Source of the DNA: JAWLFY01 sp964462125
GTDB lineage: Bacteria > Planctomycetota > Planctomycetia > Pirellulales > Pirellulaceae
Assembly: GCA_964462125.1 (NCBI GenBank)
Contig: CAYWXT010000038.1
Coordinates: 1 to 29,904 of the forward strand
Direction of reading: 5' to 3'
DNA: 29,904 nucleotides
This document shows positions 7,712 to 15,908 of the stretch, in pieces. Under the pieces are notes generated by a model. That model worked only from the letters and a program-made list of their open reading frames with translations. It did not search any database and was not told where the DNA came from. Positions within the stretch are counted from its first letter, which is position 1; every line of letters starts with the position of its first letter. Made by a program: the position numbers and the translations under genes.

Positions 7712-9442
7712 ATGAGTTTGGACAATTCGAAGATCGCGAACGTGTTGGAGGAGATGGCGGAGCTGCTGGAGTTCCGCGGGGAGAATCCGTTTCGGATCCG
7801 GGCGTACCAGAACGGCGCCCGCGCCATCCGTGACCTGGACGAATCAATCGTCTCGATTCTGCGTGACGAATCCCGGGACTTGGCGAGTATTCCAGGGATC
7901 GGGAAGACGCTGGCGGAGAAGTGCCGCGTGCTGGTGGAAACCGGGACGCTACCGCAGCTGGAGTCGTTGCGGCAGGAGGTTCCGGAGGTGCTCATCGAGA
8001 TCGCTCGGATCCCGGGCGTGGGGGCGAAGAAGGCATCGAAGCTACAAGAGGAACTCGATCTGAAATCACTCGACGACCTCCGCCAAGCCTGCCGCGACGG
8101 TCGCGTGGCCAAGGTGAAGGGTTTTGGAGCGAAGACCGAGGCGTCGATCTTGGAAGGACTCTCGATCGCCGAACAGGCGTCCGAGCGGGTCTATTGGTCG
8201 ACCGGGCATCGGATCGCCGAGTCGATCAGCGAGTACATGCGGGACTGTGCCGCGGTCACGCAGATGAGTTGGGCGGGCAGCTACCGCCGCGGCCGCGAGA
8301 CCGTTGGCGACCTCGACCTGCTCGCCGTGGCCGACGATCGCACAGCCGCGATGGATCATTTTGAAAACTACCCCGAGCGGACTCAGACGATCGGGCGGGG
8401 CGAGACCAAGGTGTCGATACGCGTGGGCAAGGCGTTCCAGGTCGATCTGCGGGTCGTCGCCGCAGAACAGTTTGGCGCGGCGCTGCAGTACTTCACGGGA
8501 TCCAAGGCTCACAACGTTCATCTCCGCCGGATCGCCAAGGAGCAGGGGCTGAAGGTCAACGAGTACGGGGTGTTTCGCGAGCAGGACGAATCACCTATCG
8601 CCGGCGAGAGGGAGGTGGACGTGTATGCGGCCCTGGGGTTGCCCTGGATCCCGCCGGAGCTTCGCGAGGACCGGCAAGAGTTCGCATGGGCCGCTGCGGG
8701 AACACTGCCGGAGTTGGTCGAGACGTCCGACATTCGCGGCGATCTGCACATGCACACCTCTGCGACCGATGGCTCGGCGACGATCCGCGAGATGGCCGAC
8801 GCGGCGATCGAGCGTGGGCTGAAGTACATCGCGATCACCGATCACAGCCGGCGGGTCACGATGGCCGGCGGGCTCAATGCGAAGCGACTGCGGCAGCAGT
8901 GGAGGACGATCGAGAAGCTCCGGTCGGAATACGACGGTCGATTGAGGATCTTGAAGGGGATTGAGTGTGACATCTTGGAGAACGGGGGGATGGACCTGCC
9001 CAACGATTGCCTGGCCGAAGCCGATTGGGTGCTGGGAAGCGTCCACTATGGGCAGCGACAGTCACGGGAGGAGATCACCGAGCGGATTTTGGGGGCGATC
9101 GAAAACCGGCATGTTGACTGTATTGCTCACCCCACCGGCCGGCTGCTCAATCGGCGCCCGCCTTACGAGGTCGATCTCGATCGCGTCTTTGCGGCGGCCA
9201 AGGAGCAGGGGACCTTGTTGGAATTGAACGCCAACCCCGCTCGGCTTGATCTCAATGACGTCCACGTGGCAACCGCCAAGCGGCATGGGATTCCAATTGT
9301 GATCAACACCGATGCCCATTCGCCTCACGGTCTGGAGGTGATGAGCGAGGGAGTTCGGCAAGCCCGTCGCGGCGGATTAACGAAACACGATATCGCCAAC
9401 ACCCGCTCCGCCAAACAATTCCTCAACCTCCTCGACTCCTAA
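7712..9442 (+). CDS. polX: DNA polymerase/3'-5' exonuclease PolX (PolX + PHP)
   Basis: This 576-residue family X polymerase fills short gaps in base-excision repair and carries a metal-dependent exonuclease domain. The N-terminal 8-kDa-like domain has IPGIGKTLAEK (60-70) and a second helix-hairpin-helix, IPGVGAKKA (100-108). The palm motif GSYRRGRETVGDLDLL (189-204) supplies Asp200 and Asp202, and the third Asp is in FQVDLRV (Asp245). The PHP domain runs from GDLHMHTSATDG (343-354) through ITDHSRR, CIAHPTGRLL and INTDAHSPHG, so all its metal ligands appear present. The length matches bacterial PolX. The start ATG has GGAG immediately before it, which is poorly spaced. Its TAA stop directly abuts the stop of the convergent gene. 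Confidence 0.97.
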   Translation: MSLDNSKIANVLEEMAELLEFRGENPFRIRAYQNGARAIRDLDESIVSILRDESRDLASIPGIGKTLAEKCRVLVETGTLPQLESLRQEVPEVLIEIARIPGVGAKKASKLQEELDLKSLDDLRQACRDGRVAKVKGFGAKTEASILEGLSIAEQASERVYWSTGHRIAESISEYMRDCAAVTQMSWAGSYRRGRETVGDLDLLAVADDRTAAMDHFENYPERTQTIGRGETKVSIRVGKAFQVDLRVVAAEQFGAALQYFTGSKAHNVHLRRIAKEQGLKVNEYGVFREQDESPIAGEREVDVYAALGLPWIPPELREDRQEFAWAAAGTLPELVETSDIRGDLHMHTSATDGSATIREMADAAIERGLKYIAITDHSRRVTMAGGLNAKRLRQQWRTIEKLRSEYDGRLRILKGIECDILENGGMDLPNDCLAEADWVLGSVHYGQRQSREEITERILGAIENRHVDCIAHPTGRLLNRRPPYEVDLDRVFAAAKEQGTLLELNANPARLDLNDVHVATAKRHGIPIVINTDAHSPHGLEVMSEGVRQARRGGLTKHDIANTRSAKQFLNLLDS

Positions 9443-10450
9443 CTATTCCCCATCGCTGCTCAAGTCGATTTTTCGGCTTTCGGCTTGGCTCCGTTCGGCG
9501 GCGGCGAGGATCGACACGGCGCGGCAGGCGTCGTTCAGGTCGTCCAGTTTTCGCACCAGGCTTGTCACGGCGCGGTGGAAGCGGCCCAGCAGCAGTTCGC
9601 CGACGGGTGTTTCGTAGTCGAGCGATTCCAGGTGCCGTCCCGCTTCGTCAAACCAGACCAGGGTGTTGGGAAGGTCGATGAAGGCCACACCGTGTTGGCA
9701 ACAGATCTGCATCTCCGAGGGGGGACGGAAGCCGATCGCTTCGGGCCAGCGTCTGGAGATGTAGCTCCCGCAGCTGATTTGGCAGACGACCGGAGGGTCG
9801 CTTTCGGCGGGGGTGAATTGGAGGCTCAGACTGCGATAGTCCGACTCTGGGGCCGGGGCCTCGCCGGTAGCGGTGACCGACGTCGGTTCCCGGCCGACAA
9901 CGTAGCGGCACCAGTCGATCACTTCGAGCAGTGTCCGTTGGGCCAGATCCCGGCGGCCGGTTTGTCGGGGCGAGGGTGGATCCTGCTGCAGCCGGTTGTG
10001 GCAAAACACGAGACGGGGCGGGCCGAGGTGGGTGGCGATCAATTCCTTCAGCCGCAACGTCGCGGGGGCGAACCGGCGGGGAAACTCGGCCATGAAGGCG
10101 ATACCCGATTTCTCAATCACCCGCCGAATATGCTTGTCCCGCTCCGGATCGAGGTCCAGATCACTCGCCCAATAGATCGACTTGCCCGCTTCGCAGGCGG
10201 CCAATAGCGGTTGCCAACCGAGCCAGGAGTCCTCCAGAATCATCACCGCTTCGACGTCGGCACGGGCTAACAAGGCCCGGTACCCGTCGACCGGTTCCGC
10301 CTGGAACTCCGACGCACAGCCCTCGACCAGCTTGGCGACCGTCCCGTAGACGGCCCGCACATCGAACCGTTCGTGCAGCATCCGCAATGCCGGTCGGTGG
10401 CGCGTCTGCCATGCGTCCCCGAGCCCGATCAGTCCGATCTGCAGTTTCAT
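9443..10450 (-). CDS. Gfo/Idh/MocA-like oxidoreductase, atypical
   Basis: This 335-residue protein has the layout of Gfo/Idh/MocA dehydrogenases: an N-terminal Rossmann fold (LQIGLIGLGDAWQTRH, 3-18) followed by an alpha/beta C-terminal domain. Two expected features are altered. The third Gly of the dinucleotide motif is Ala, and the EKP motif, which carries the catalytic Lys at the end of the Rossmann domain, reads ASDL around 95-98. The usual GxxxxDxxxH region is also not clear. It may bind NAD(P) without classic dehydrogenase activity, or be a scaffold paralogue. The start is well supported by GGAGGG 6 nt upstream of the ATG. It is convergent with polX. The substrate is unknown. Confidence 0.75.
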   Translation of the reverse strand: MKLQIGLIGLGDAWQTRHRPALRMLHERFDVRAVYGTVAKLVEGCASEFQAEPVDGYRALLARADVEAVMILEDSWLGWQPLLAACEAGKSIYWASDLDLDPERDKHIRRVIEKSGIAFMAEFPRRFAPATLRLKELIATHLGPPRLVFCHNRLQQDPPSPRQTGRRDLAQRTLLEVIDWCRYVVGREPTSVTATGEAPAPESDYRSLSLQFTPAESDPPVVCQISCGSYISRRWPEAIGFRPPSEMQICCQHGVAFIDLPNTLVWFDEAGRHLESLDYETPVGELLLGRFHRAVTSLVRKLDDLNDACRAVSILAAAERSQAESRKIDLSSDGE

Positions 10451-10720
10451 TCAAGACCCTCCGCGAGCGACGAGTCCCAACTTCCGCCGCATCAATAGCT
10501 TAGCGACGGTCGCAGGGCGGCGATACGGTACCGGTGGTCGATTCTAGCCAGGAAAACGATGCTGATTTGCGGCTTGTTCCCCACGGCGACCCTTGTCGTC
10601 GAGGCGAGCATCCCTATACTCCGCCCTTCCCGCGCCGACACCCTGATCCGACGAGTTTGTCCAGGTTCTCCAGTCGGTCCATCGCGGGCATTCCCTTTCT
10701 GGTAACCAAGGAATCCATTG

Positions 10721-11125
10721 ATGATCTCGTTGCTCATGGCGACCACCATTTCGATGGCGGTCAACGGTACCGCGTCCGACCACGATTACACCCTCGCTTA
10801 TCAGCGCTCGATCGAGGAAAACAAGCCGCTGATGGTGGTCGTCGGCGCTGACTGGTGCCCCGCGTGTACCGCCCTGCAAGATTCCACCATTCGCTCGATG
10901 GAACAGGAGGGCGAACTACAAGACGTCCAGCTCGCGGTGGTCGACCAGGACCGCGATCCGGAACTGGCACGCCAACTGATGAAGGGGGAGAACCGGATTC
11001 CTCAAATCATCGTTTATTCCATGGATCAGGGAGGTCGCTGGCGGAGCCGCAAACTGACCGGCTTCCAGTCGGCCCAGCCGGTCCGCTCGCTGATCCGCCG
11101 GGCGATCAACCTCGGTCGCGGCTGA
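10721..11125 (+). CDS. Small thioredoxin-like protein
   Basis: This 134-residue protein has one thioredoxin fold. The active site is GADWCPACTAL with Cys46 and Cys49, and the cis-Pro loop is NRIPQIIVY (Pro94). The first 18 residues are hydrophobic but lack a basic n-region, so export is possible but weakly supported. The length and WCPAC motif resemble thiol-disulfide oxidoreductases that reduce or isomerise periplasmic disulfides. The ATG at 10721 has AAGGAA 8 nt upstream; the TTG just before it is not needed. It is divergent from the Gfo/Idh-like gene across 270 bp, where I see no clear promoter. No partner such as DsbD or a cytochrome maturation gene is nearby, so the target is unknown. 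Confidence 0.75.
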   Translation: MISLLMATTISMAVNGTASDHDYTLAYQRSIEENKPLMVVVGADWCPACTALQDSTIRSMEQEGELQDVQLAVVDQDRDPELARQLMKGENRIPQIIVYSMDQGGRWRSRKLTGFQSAQPVRSLIRRAINLGRG

Positions 11126-11135
11126 TATCTGGTAA

Positions 11136-11154
11136 CGCTTTTTTCGGCAAAGCG
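11136..11154 (+). terminator. Weak hairpin after the thioredoxin-like gene
   Basis: A 6-bp inverted repeat CGCTTT / AAAGCG with a 7-nt loop starts 10 nt after the stop codon. No T-run follows on the plus strand, so termination is only a possibility. Confidence 0.25.
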
Positions 11155-11312
11155 CGGTATCTTGGCACCCGTGCGTTCTCGTGGCTCTCGCGACGAGGCT
11201 GATGGACGTCGCACAGGCGGCCCGCCTGTCAGCATGAAGCGCGTTCATGTGGCTGTCTCAAGAGCTGGATAATGCGTTCCGTTATGTTTCGCCGAATCGA
11301 CCAGAGGAATCG

Positions 11313-12191
11313 ATGAGCTTTCCGGAGGACCTGCTGCACCTGGTGCGAACCGATGAACCGTTAGGGGCGATGGTGTGGCTCGGTATCGGGGGGCCGGCGC
11401 GATATTTCGCGGAGCCGGTCGCCCTGGAGGAACTGCAGCGGCTCTACCATTCGGCGAACCAAGCGGGATTGGCCGTTCGCATTCTCGGGGACGGCAGCAA
11501 CCTGCTCGTCCGCGAGGCGGGGGTCGATGGCTTGGTGGTCACCCTGGCCGCGGCCGCGATGAGCCAATTGGAGATCGACGGGGCACGGATGACGGCCGGG
11601 GCAGGGGCGAAGTTGTCCCACGCGGTGATCAAGGCGGTCGGCACTGGACTGGGGGGGCTGGAACACTTGGTCGGTATTCCGGGAACCGTCGGCGGTGCGG
11701 TCGTTGGCAATGCCTCCGCCGACGGCCGCGATATCGGCTCGGTCGTCGAATCGGTCGGCGTCCTCGAACCCGACGGTACGCTGCGGACCATCCCGCAGGA
11801 AGAATTGGGCTTCTCCCACCGCAAAACGACCCTCACCGGCCTGATGGTCACCACCGTTACGTTTCGGCTTCATCCGGGCGACGCGACCAGCTTGACCAAG
11901 CGGCTGCAGAAGCTTTGGATCAGCCGCAACGCCTCCCGCCCGGGCGACGATCACCGCATTGCCATGCCCTTTGTCGACCCCGATGGAATGCCGGCCGGAG
12001 ACTTGATCCGCACCGTCGGATTGGCTGGGATCCGCGAACAGAGCGTCTCGCTCGATCCCAACCAGCCGCAATACCTGATCGCCCACGAAGGGGCGACCAG
12101 CGACCAATGCCTGAGCCTGATCGAGCGGGTACGTGAACAGGTGCTGCTGCAGACTGGGGTCGACTTGCAGCTCAACTTGCAGATCTGGTAA
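11313..12191 (+). CDS. murB: MurB-like FAD protein, catalytic residues missing
   Basis: MurB reduces UDP-GlcNAc-enolpyruvate to UDP-MurNAc for peptidoglycan. This 292-residue protein keeps the FAD-binding half: WLGIGGPARYF (22-32), RILGDGSNLLV (56-66) and EHLVGIPGTVGGAVVGNAS (117-135). The active site is changed. The GSxFKNP segment with the catalytic Ser reads AMPFVDP (217-223), and both Glu of the C-terminal LExEV motif are Gln or Asn (LQLNLQ, 285-290). The Arg of YRxS is retained in SHRKTT. It is therefore either an inactive paralogue or one with altered chemistry. The ATG at 11313 is preferred over 11247 because AGAGGA lies 5 nt upstream. An FtsQ-like gene follows after 30 bp, the order found in division/cell-wall clusters. 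Confidence 0.82.
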   Translation: MSFPEDLLHLVRTDEPLGAMVWLGIGGPARYFAEPVALEELQRLYHSANQAGLAVRILGDGSNLLVREAGVDGLVVTLAAAAMSQLEIDGARMTAGAGAKLSHAVIKAVGTGLGGLEHLVGIPGTVGGAVVGNASADGRDIGSVVESVGVLEPDGTLRTIPQEELGFSHRKTTLTGLMVTTVTFRLHPGDATSLTKRLQKLWISRNASRPGDDHRIAMPFVDPDGMPAGDLIRTVGLAGIREQSVSLDPNQPQYLIAHEGATSDQCLSLIERVREQVLLQTGVDLQLNLQIW

Positions 12192-12221
12192 TCAACAGGA
12201 AAGGGTCGAAGGAACGCTGGC

Positions 12222-13163
12222 GTGGCAAAGGATTTGTCCAAGAAAACGGAATCGCCGGAAACACGCCACGGCCGCCCCATCGGGCGGCTGCTGCGGCGAT
12301 TGATTCATGCCCCCGCCGCCCTCGCGATCCTTTGGCCCGCAGTCTTGTTTTGCGCGAGTTACCTCGCTTGGCAGCATTGGGGAGCCGACCGGGTCGCCGC
12401 CGGCCTGTATGGCGTCGACCCGTCGCTGCTGCAAATCAATGCGTCCCCCGACTACATCCGGGAAGACATCGTGGCGACGGTCTATCGCGACACCGCCCTC
12501 GACGAGTTGTCGCTGCTCGAGCCCCAAGCGACCGCCAAGATCGCCTCCGCCTTCTCGCTGCATCCCTGGATCCGGCGGGTCGTCAGCGTCCGCAAACTTC
12601 CTGGCGGCGAGGTCGAAGTCCTGGCCGAGTTCCGCCGGCCGGTCGCGATGGTCATTCACCGTGAATCCCCGCCGACGGCTCCAATGCAAACCACAAGCCA
12701 ATTGGGAACCGGTGAGCTGCGAGCCTCAGCAGCCGGGGGCAACCGCGGTGTATCGTTCCTCCCGGTCGACGGCGAAGGGATCGTGCTGCCGACCGATGAC
12801 TTCGCTCGTTCAGAAACCAGGAACTACATCCACATCGACGTCCCAGGGGTCACGACATCCCAGAAATTCGTCGGCTCACCCTATGGGGACCGCCGCGTCG
12901 AAGCGGCCGCCCGGCTCGCCGCCGTCCTGGCCGACTACCGGGATCGGGCCCAAATCAAGTCGATCGCCATCCGCGGGGAGCTCCGCGGCGAGGCTGTCCC
13001 CCAACTCGAGCTGACCACCTTTGACGGCAAGCGGCTGTTTTGGGGCAGCCCTCCCGGCAGGGAACGCGAGGACGAAGCGGTCGCCGCCATGAAAATGCGC
13101 CGGCTCCTCGAAGGCGCAGACGCCGACGCCGACCTCCGAATCGGAGCCGGGGGGAGGCAGTAG
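12222..13163 (+). CDS. FtsQ/DivIB-like POTRA protein
   Basis: This 313-residue protein has a basic cytoplasmic N-terminus, one membrane segment (about 30-48) and an extracytoplasmic region. Residues about 65-145 look like a POTRA domain (HPWIRRVVSVRKLPGGEVEV). These are followed by the FtsQ-like FLPVDGEGIVLPT, which matches the usual 'vD.dG.v' stretch after POTRA. In other bacteria FtsQ links early and late divisome proteins. Planctomycetes as a group lack FtsZ, so its role here is uncertain. It starts with GTG and has AAGGA 8 nt upstream. It lies 30 bp after the murB-like gene and is presumably cotranscribed. The protein ends in GGRQ with CAGTAGGCAG at the stop, a lone copy of the heptamer found in the dispersed elements. 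Confidence 0.7.
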   Translation: MAKDLSKKTESPETRHGRPIGRLLRRLIHAPAALAILWPAVLFCASYLAWQHWGADRVAAGLYGVDPSLLQINASPDYIREDIVATVYRDTALDELSLLEPQATAKIASAFSLHPWIRRVVSVRKLPGGEVEVLAEFRRPVAMVIHRESPPTAPMQTTSQLGTGELRASAAGGNRGVSFLPVDGEGIVLPTDDFARSETRNYIHIDVPGVTTSQKFVGSPYGDRRVEAAARLAAVLADYRDRAQIKSIAIRGELRGEAVPQLELTTFDGKRLFWGSPPGREREDEAVAAMKMRRLLEGADADADLRIGAGGRQ

Positions 13164-13251
13164 GCAGGGCGCGAGGACTCCAAATCACAAGGCCGCTGCC
13201 ACGGGAAATCATTTCGCCCCTTGCCCTGAAGTCCCGCAGGCTGGCGTCATC

Positions 13252-13283
13252 GGCACCCGATGCCTTTGCCCCAAAGGGGTGCC
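13252..13283. other. Intergenic hairpin between ftsQ-like and permease genes
   Basis: Within the 285-bp gap 13164-13448 the inverted repeat GGCACCC / GGGTGCC encloses an inner CCCC-AAA-GGGG. It may fold in the RNA and could end the murB-ftsQ transcript. I find no ORF or further motif in this gap. Confidence 0.35.
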
Positions 13284-13448
13284 AAAGTAGTAGCGTGCGG
13301 CCACGCAGCGCGCCACCAGCTCTGCTTTCCTCCCTTGATTCCACGCCGCCGGATCTGGTAGCGGATCGATTCTGGGGCGGGTGAGCCGTCGCCGGTGGCA
13401 ACGGTGCGGGACGGGAATCTGCGGGGCGTTTGCTAGGAATCGGGCACC

Positions 13449-14573
13449 GTGACTTCGTTTGCGATCAAGACGCTGCTGGCCGACCGCCGCAAGTTGTTGA
13501 TCGCGCTGACCGGCGTTGTCTTTTCGCTTGTGTTGGTCAACATCCAAGGCGGGATGTTTCTTGGCATGATCCGCAAGTCGACACTGTTGATCGACTACGG
13601 TGAGGCGGATATTTGGGTCGGGCACCAGGGTGTCCAAAACACCGACATCACCGCCGAGATTCCCGCCGCTTGGATTCATCGCATCCGAGGCGTTGCCGGG
13701 GTGGAGCGGGCCGAGCCCTACATCGTCGCGATGGGGATGCTGGAGCTTTCCGAGGGTGGGTTTGAGGGTGTGCTCGTTGTCGGATCCGACCCCGCCAGCC
13801 GGCTCGGGGGGGCATGGGCGTTCGCCCAAGGGGACGCAGATTTTCTGGATGCCCCCAATGCCATTACCATTGACCGTCTGGACGAGGCCCGGCTTGGCAA
13901 TCCACAGGTCGGGGAGGTGCTGGAGATCAACGGCAAGCGAGCCCGGGTGTGGGCCAAAACCGACGGCATCGTCGGCTTCATCACCACACCTTATATCTTT
14001 ACCACTCTCAGTCGCGCCCGCGATTACACCGGCACCCCCCAAAGCCGCTGCTCGTACGTTCTGGTCAAGGTGCGTTCGGGCGACGATCCGCACCAAGTGG
14101 TCCAGGACATCGAGGCTCGGTTGCCCCACGCGGACGTCTACACGGCGGGGGACTTCAGTTGGCTGACTCGGATGTACTGGATCGCCCGAACCGGGTTGGG
14201 TGTCAGTTTCGGCAGCGCCACGCTGCTCGGCCTGTTGGTGGGGCTGGCGATGGTGACTCAGAGTTTGTTCTCGTTCGTGGTCGACCACTTGGAGAACTAC
14301 GCGGCGCTGAAGGCGATCGGCGGGACCGACCGCCAGATCGGCGGGATCTTACTCGGCCAAGGCCTGATCATCGCTGTGATCGGCTGCACCGCTGGCCACC
14401 TGGTGAGTTGGCTCCTATGGGCGCTGATTTCGTCGCCGAAGCTGACGATCGCCTTCACACCCACGCTCCTGCTTGCCGCGACGCTGCTTTCGGTATCGCT
14501 GTGCGTCGTCTCCTCCCTGCTGCCGCTGGGGCGGATTCGGCGGGTCGACCCAGTCACGGTGCTGCAAGGATAG
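13449..14573 (+). CDS. ABC transporter permease, FtsX/DevC/MacB type
   Basis: This 374-residue membrane protein has the four-helix layout of the MacB/FtsX permease family. TM1 is at about 17-37, a large extracytoplasmic domain at about 40-250, then TM2-TM4 in the last 120 residues. The cytoplasmic coupling segment is NYAALKAIGGTDRQIGGILLGQ, split here as NYAALKAIGG and TDRQIGGILLGQ, and the protein ends with the family's RIRRVDPVTVLQG. Such permeases do not form a classic channel. They transmit ATPase motion to the periplasm for lipoprotein, lipid or efflux work. The start is GTG with AGGAA about 10 nt upstream. The ATPase gene follows 11 bp downstream. No HlyD/DevB-type fusion protein gene lies beside it, so the substrate is not indicated. 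Confidence 0.87.
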   Translation: MTSFAIKTLLADRRKLLIALTGVVFSLVLVNIQGGMFLGMIRKSTLLIDYGEADIWVGHQGVQNTDITAEIPAAWIHRIRGVAGVERAEPYIVAMGMLELSEGGFEGVLVVGSDPASRLGGAWAFAQGDADFLDAPNAITIDRLDEARLGNPQVGEVLEINGKRARVWAKTDGIVGFITTPYIFTTLSRARDYTGTPQSRCSYVLVKVRSGDDPHQVVQDIEARLPHADVYTAGDFSWLTRMYWIARTGLGVSFGSATLLGLLVGLAMVTQSLFSFVVDHLENYAALKAIGGTDRQIGGILLGQGLIIAVIGCTAGHLVSWLLWALISSPKLTIAFTPTLLLAATLLSVSLCVVSSLLPLGRIRRVDPVTVLQG

Positions 14574-15286
14574 GAGTCGCGTCGATGATCCAAGCCGAGT
14601 CGATCTGCAAAAGCTATCGCAACGGGCCGGCAACAACACCGGTGCTCCAGGACGTCAGTCTGTCGGTGTCCGAGGGCGAGTTCCTGTTCCTCATCGGACC
14701 TTCGGGAAGCGGCAAGAGCACGTTGTTGTCGATCTTGGGGTGCGTGCTCACCCCCGATTTGGGAAGCCTGCAGGTGCTCGACCGGGACGTGACCTCGATG
14801 TCGGTGGCCGACTTGACCCTCTTTCGCCGCCGTCATCTGGGGTTCGTATTCCAGCGGTTCCATCTGTTTCGCGGCCTGACGGCGAGGGAGAACGTTCGCG
14901 TCCCACTCGATTTGATGGGAACCGACAAATCAACCGGCAATCGCAAGGCAGCGGAGTTGTTGGAGGCGGTCGGGTTGGGGGAGAAGCTTGAGAGCGAAAT
15001 CGGGCGGCTCAGTATGGGCCAACGTCAGCGGGTTGCGATCGCCCGGGCCTTGGTCGGGGAGCCGCAGCTGATCCTGGCCGACGAGCCGACCGCGTCGCTC
15101 GATGCTGAGTCCGGGCGGGTCACGGTGGAACTGCTCAAGGGGTTGGCCAGGGAGCGTCGGACGACGGTGGTGGTGGTCACCCACGACGCCCGCATCCTGC
15201 CCCATGCCGACCGGGTGTTGCACTTGGAAGATGGCCAGTTGCGTCGGGAAGGAACGGCGGACGTCGGCTCAGGAAACCAAGAGGGG

Positions 15287-15703
<417 letters not shown>

Positions 15704-15857
15704 TCCCTGCTCGGCAGTTTCGTCCATCAACCGATCAACGGCAAGCGCTCAGCCTGTCGCTCGTCCCCGCTGTCCGCTGCGCCCGCCCGGGGGAGATCGG
15801 AAGTTGGAGGAGTCGTTTCGCGACCGCTTTTCCAGTTTTCTGACAAAGCCTAGTCTG

Positions 15858-15863
15858 GATAAT
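15858..15863 (+). promoter_or_regulatory. Possible -10 box for the BRCT/MerR/TPR gene
   Basis: GATAAT preceded by CTG lies 46 nt before the ATG at 15909 and is close to the TATAAT consensus. No convincing -35 box is seen at 16-18 nt spacing, so this is weak. Confidence 0.3.
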
Positions 15864-15908
15864 GCATTCTCCGCATGACGCCGCAACGCAAGCCCTGCAC
15901 CATTTGCC

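Noticed and set aside
11361..12107. 248-codon frame on the minus strand opposite the MurB-like gene
   Set aside because: It is a shadow of the plus-strand gene, without domain features or a ribosome-binding site.
13209..14288. 359-codon frame on the minus strand opposite the permease gene
   Set aside because: The permease on the plus strand has clear family motifs and membrane helices. The minus frame is a compositional shadow.
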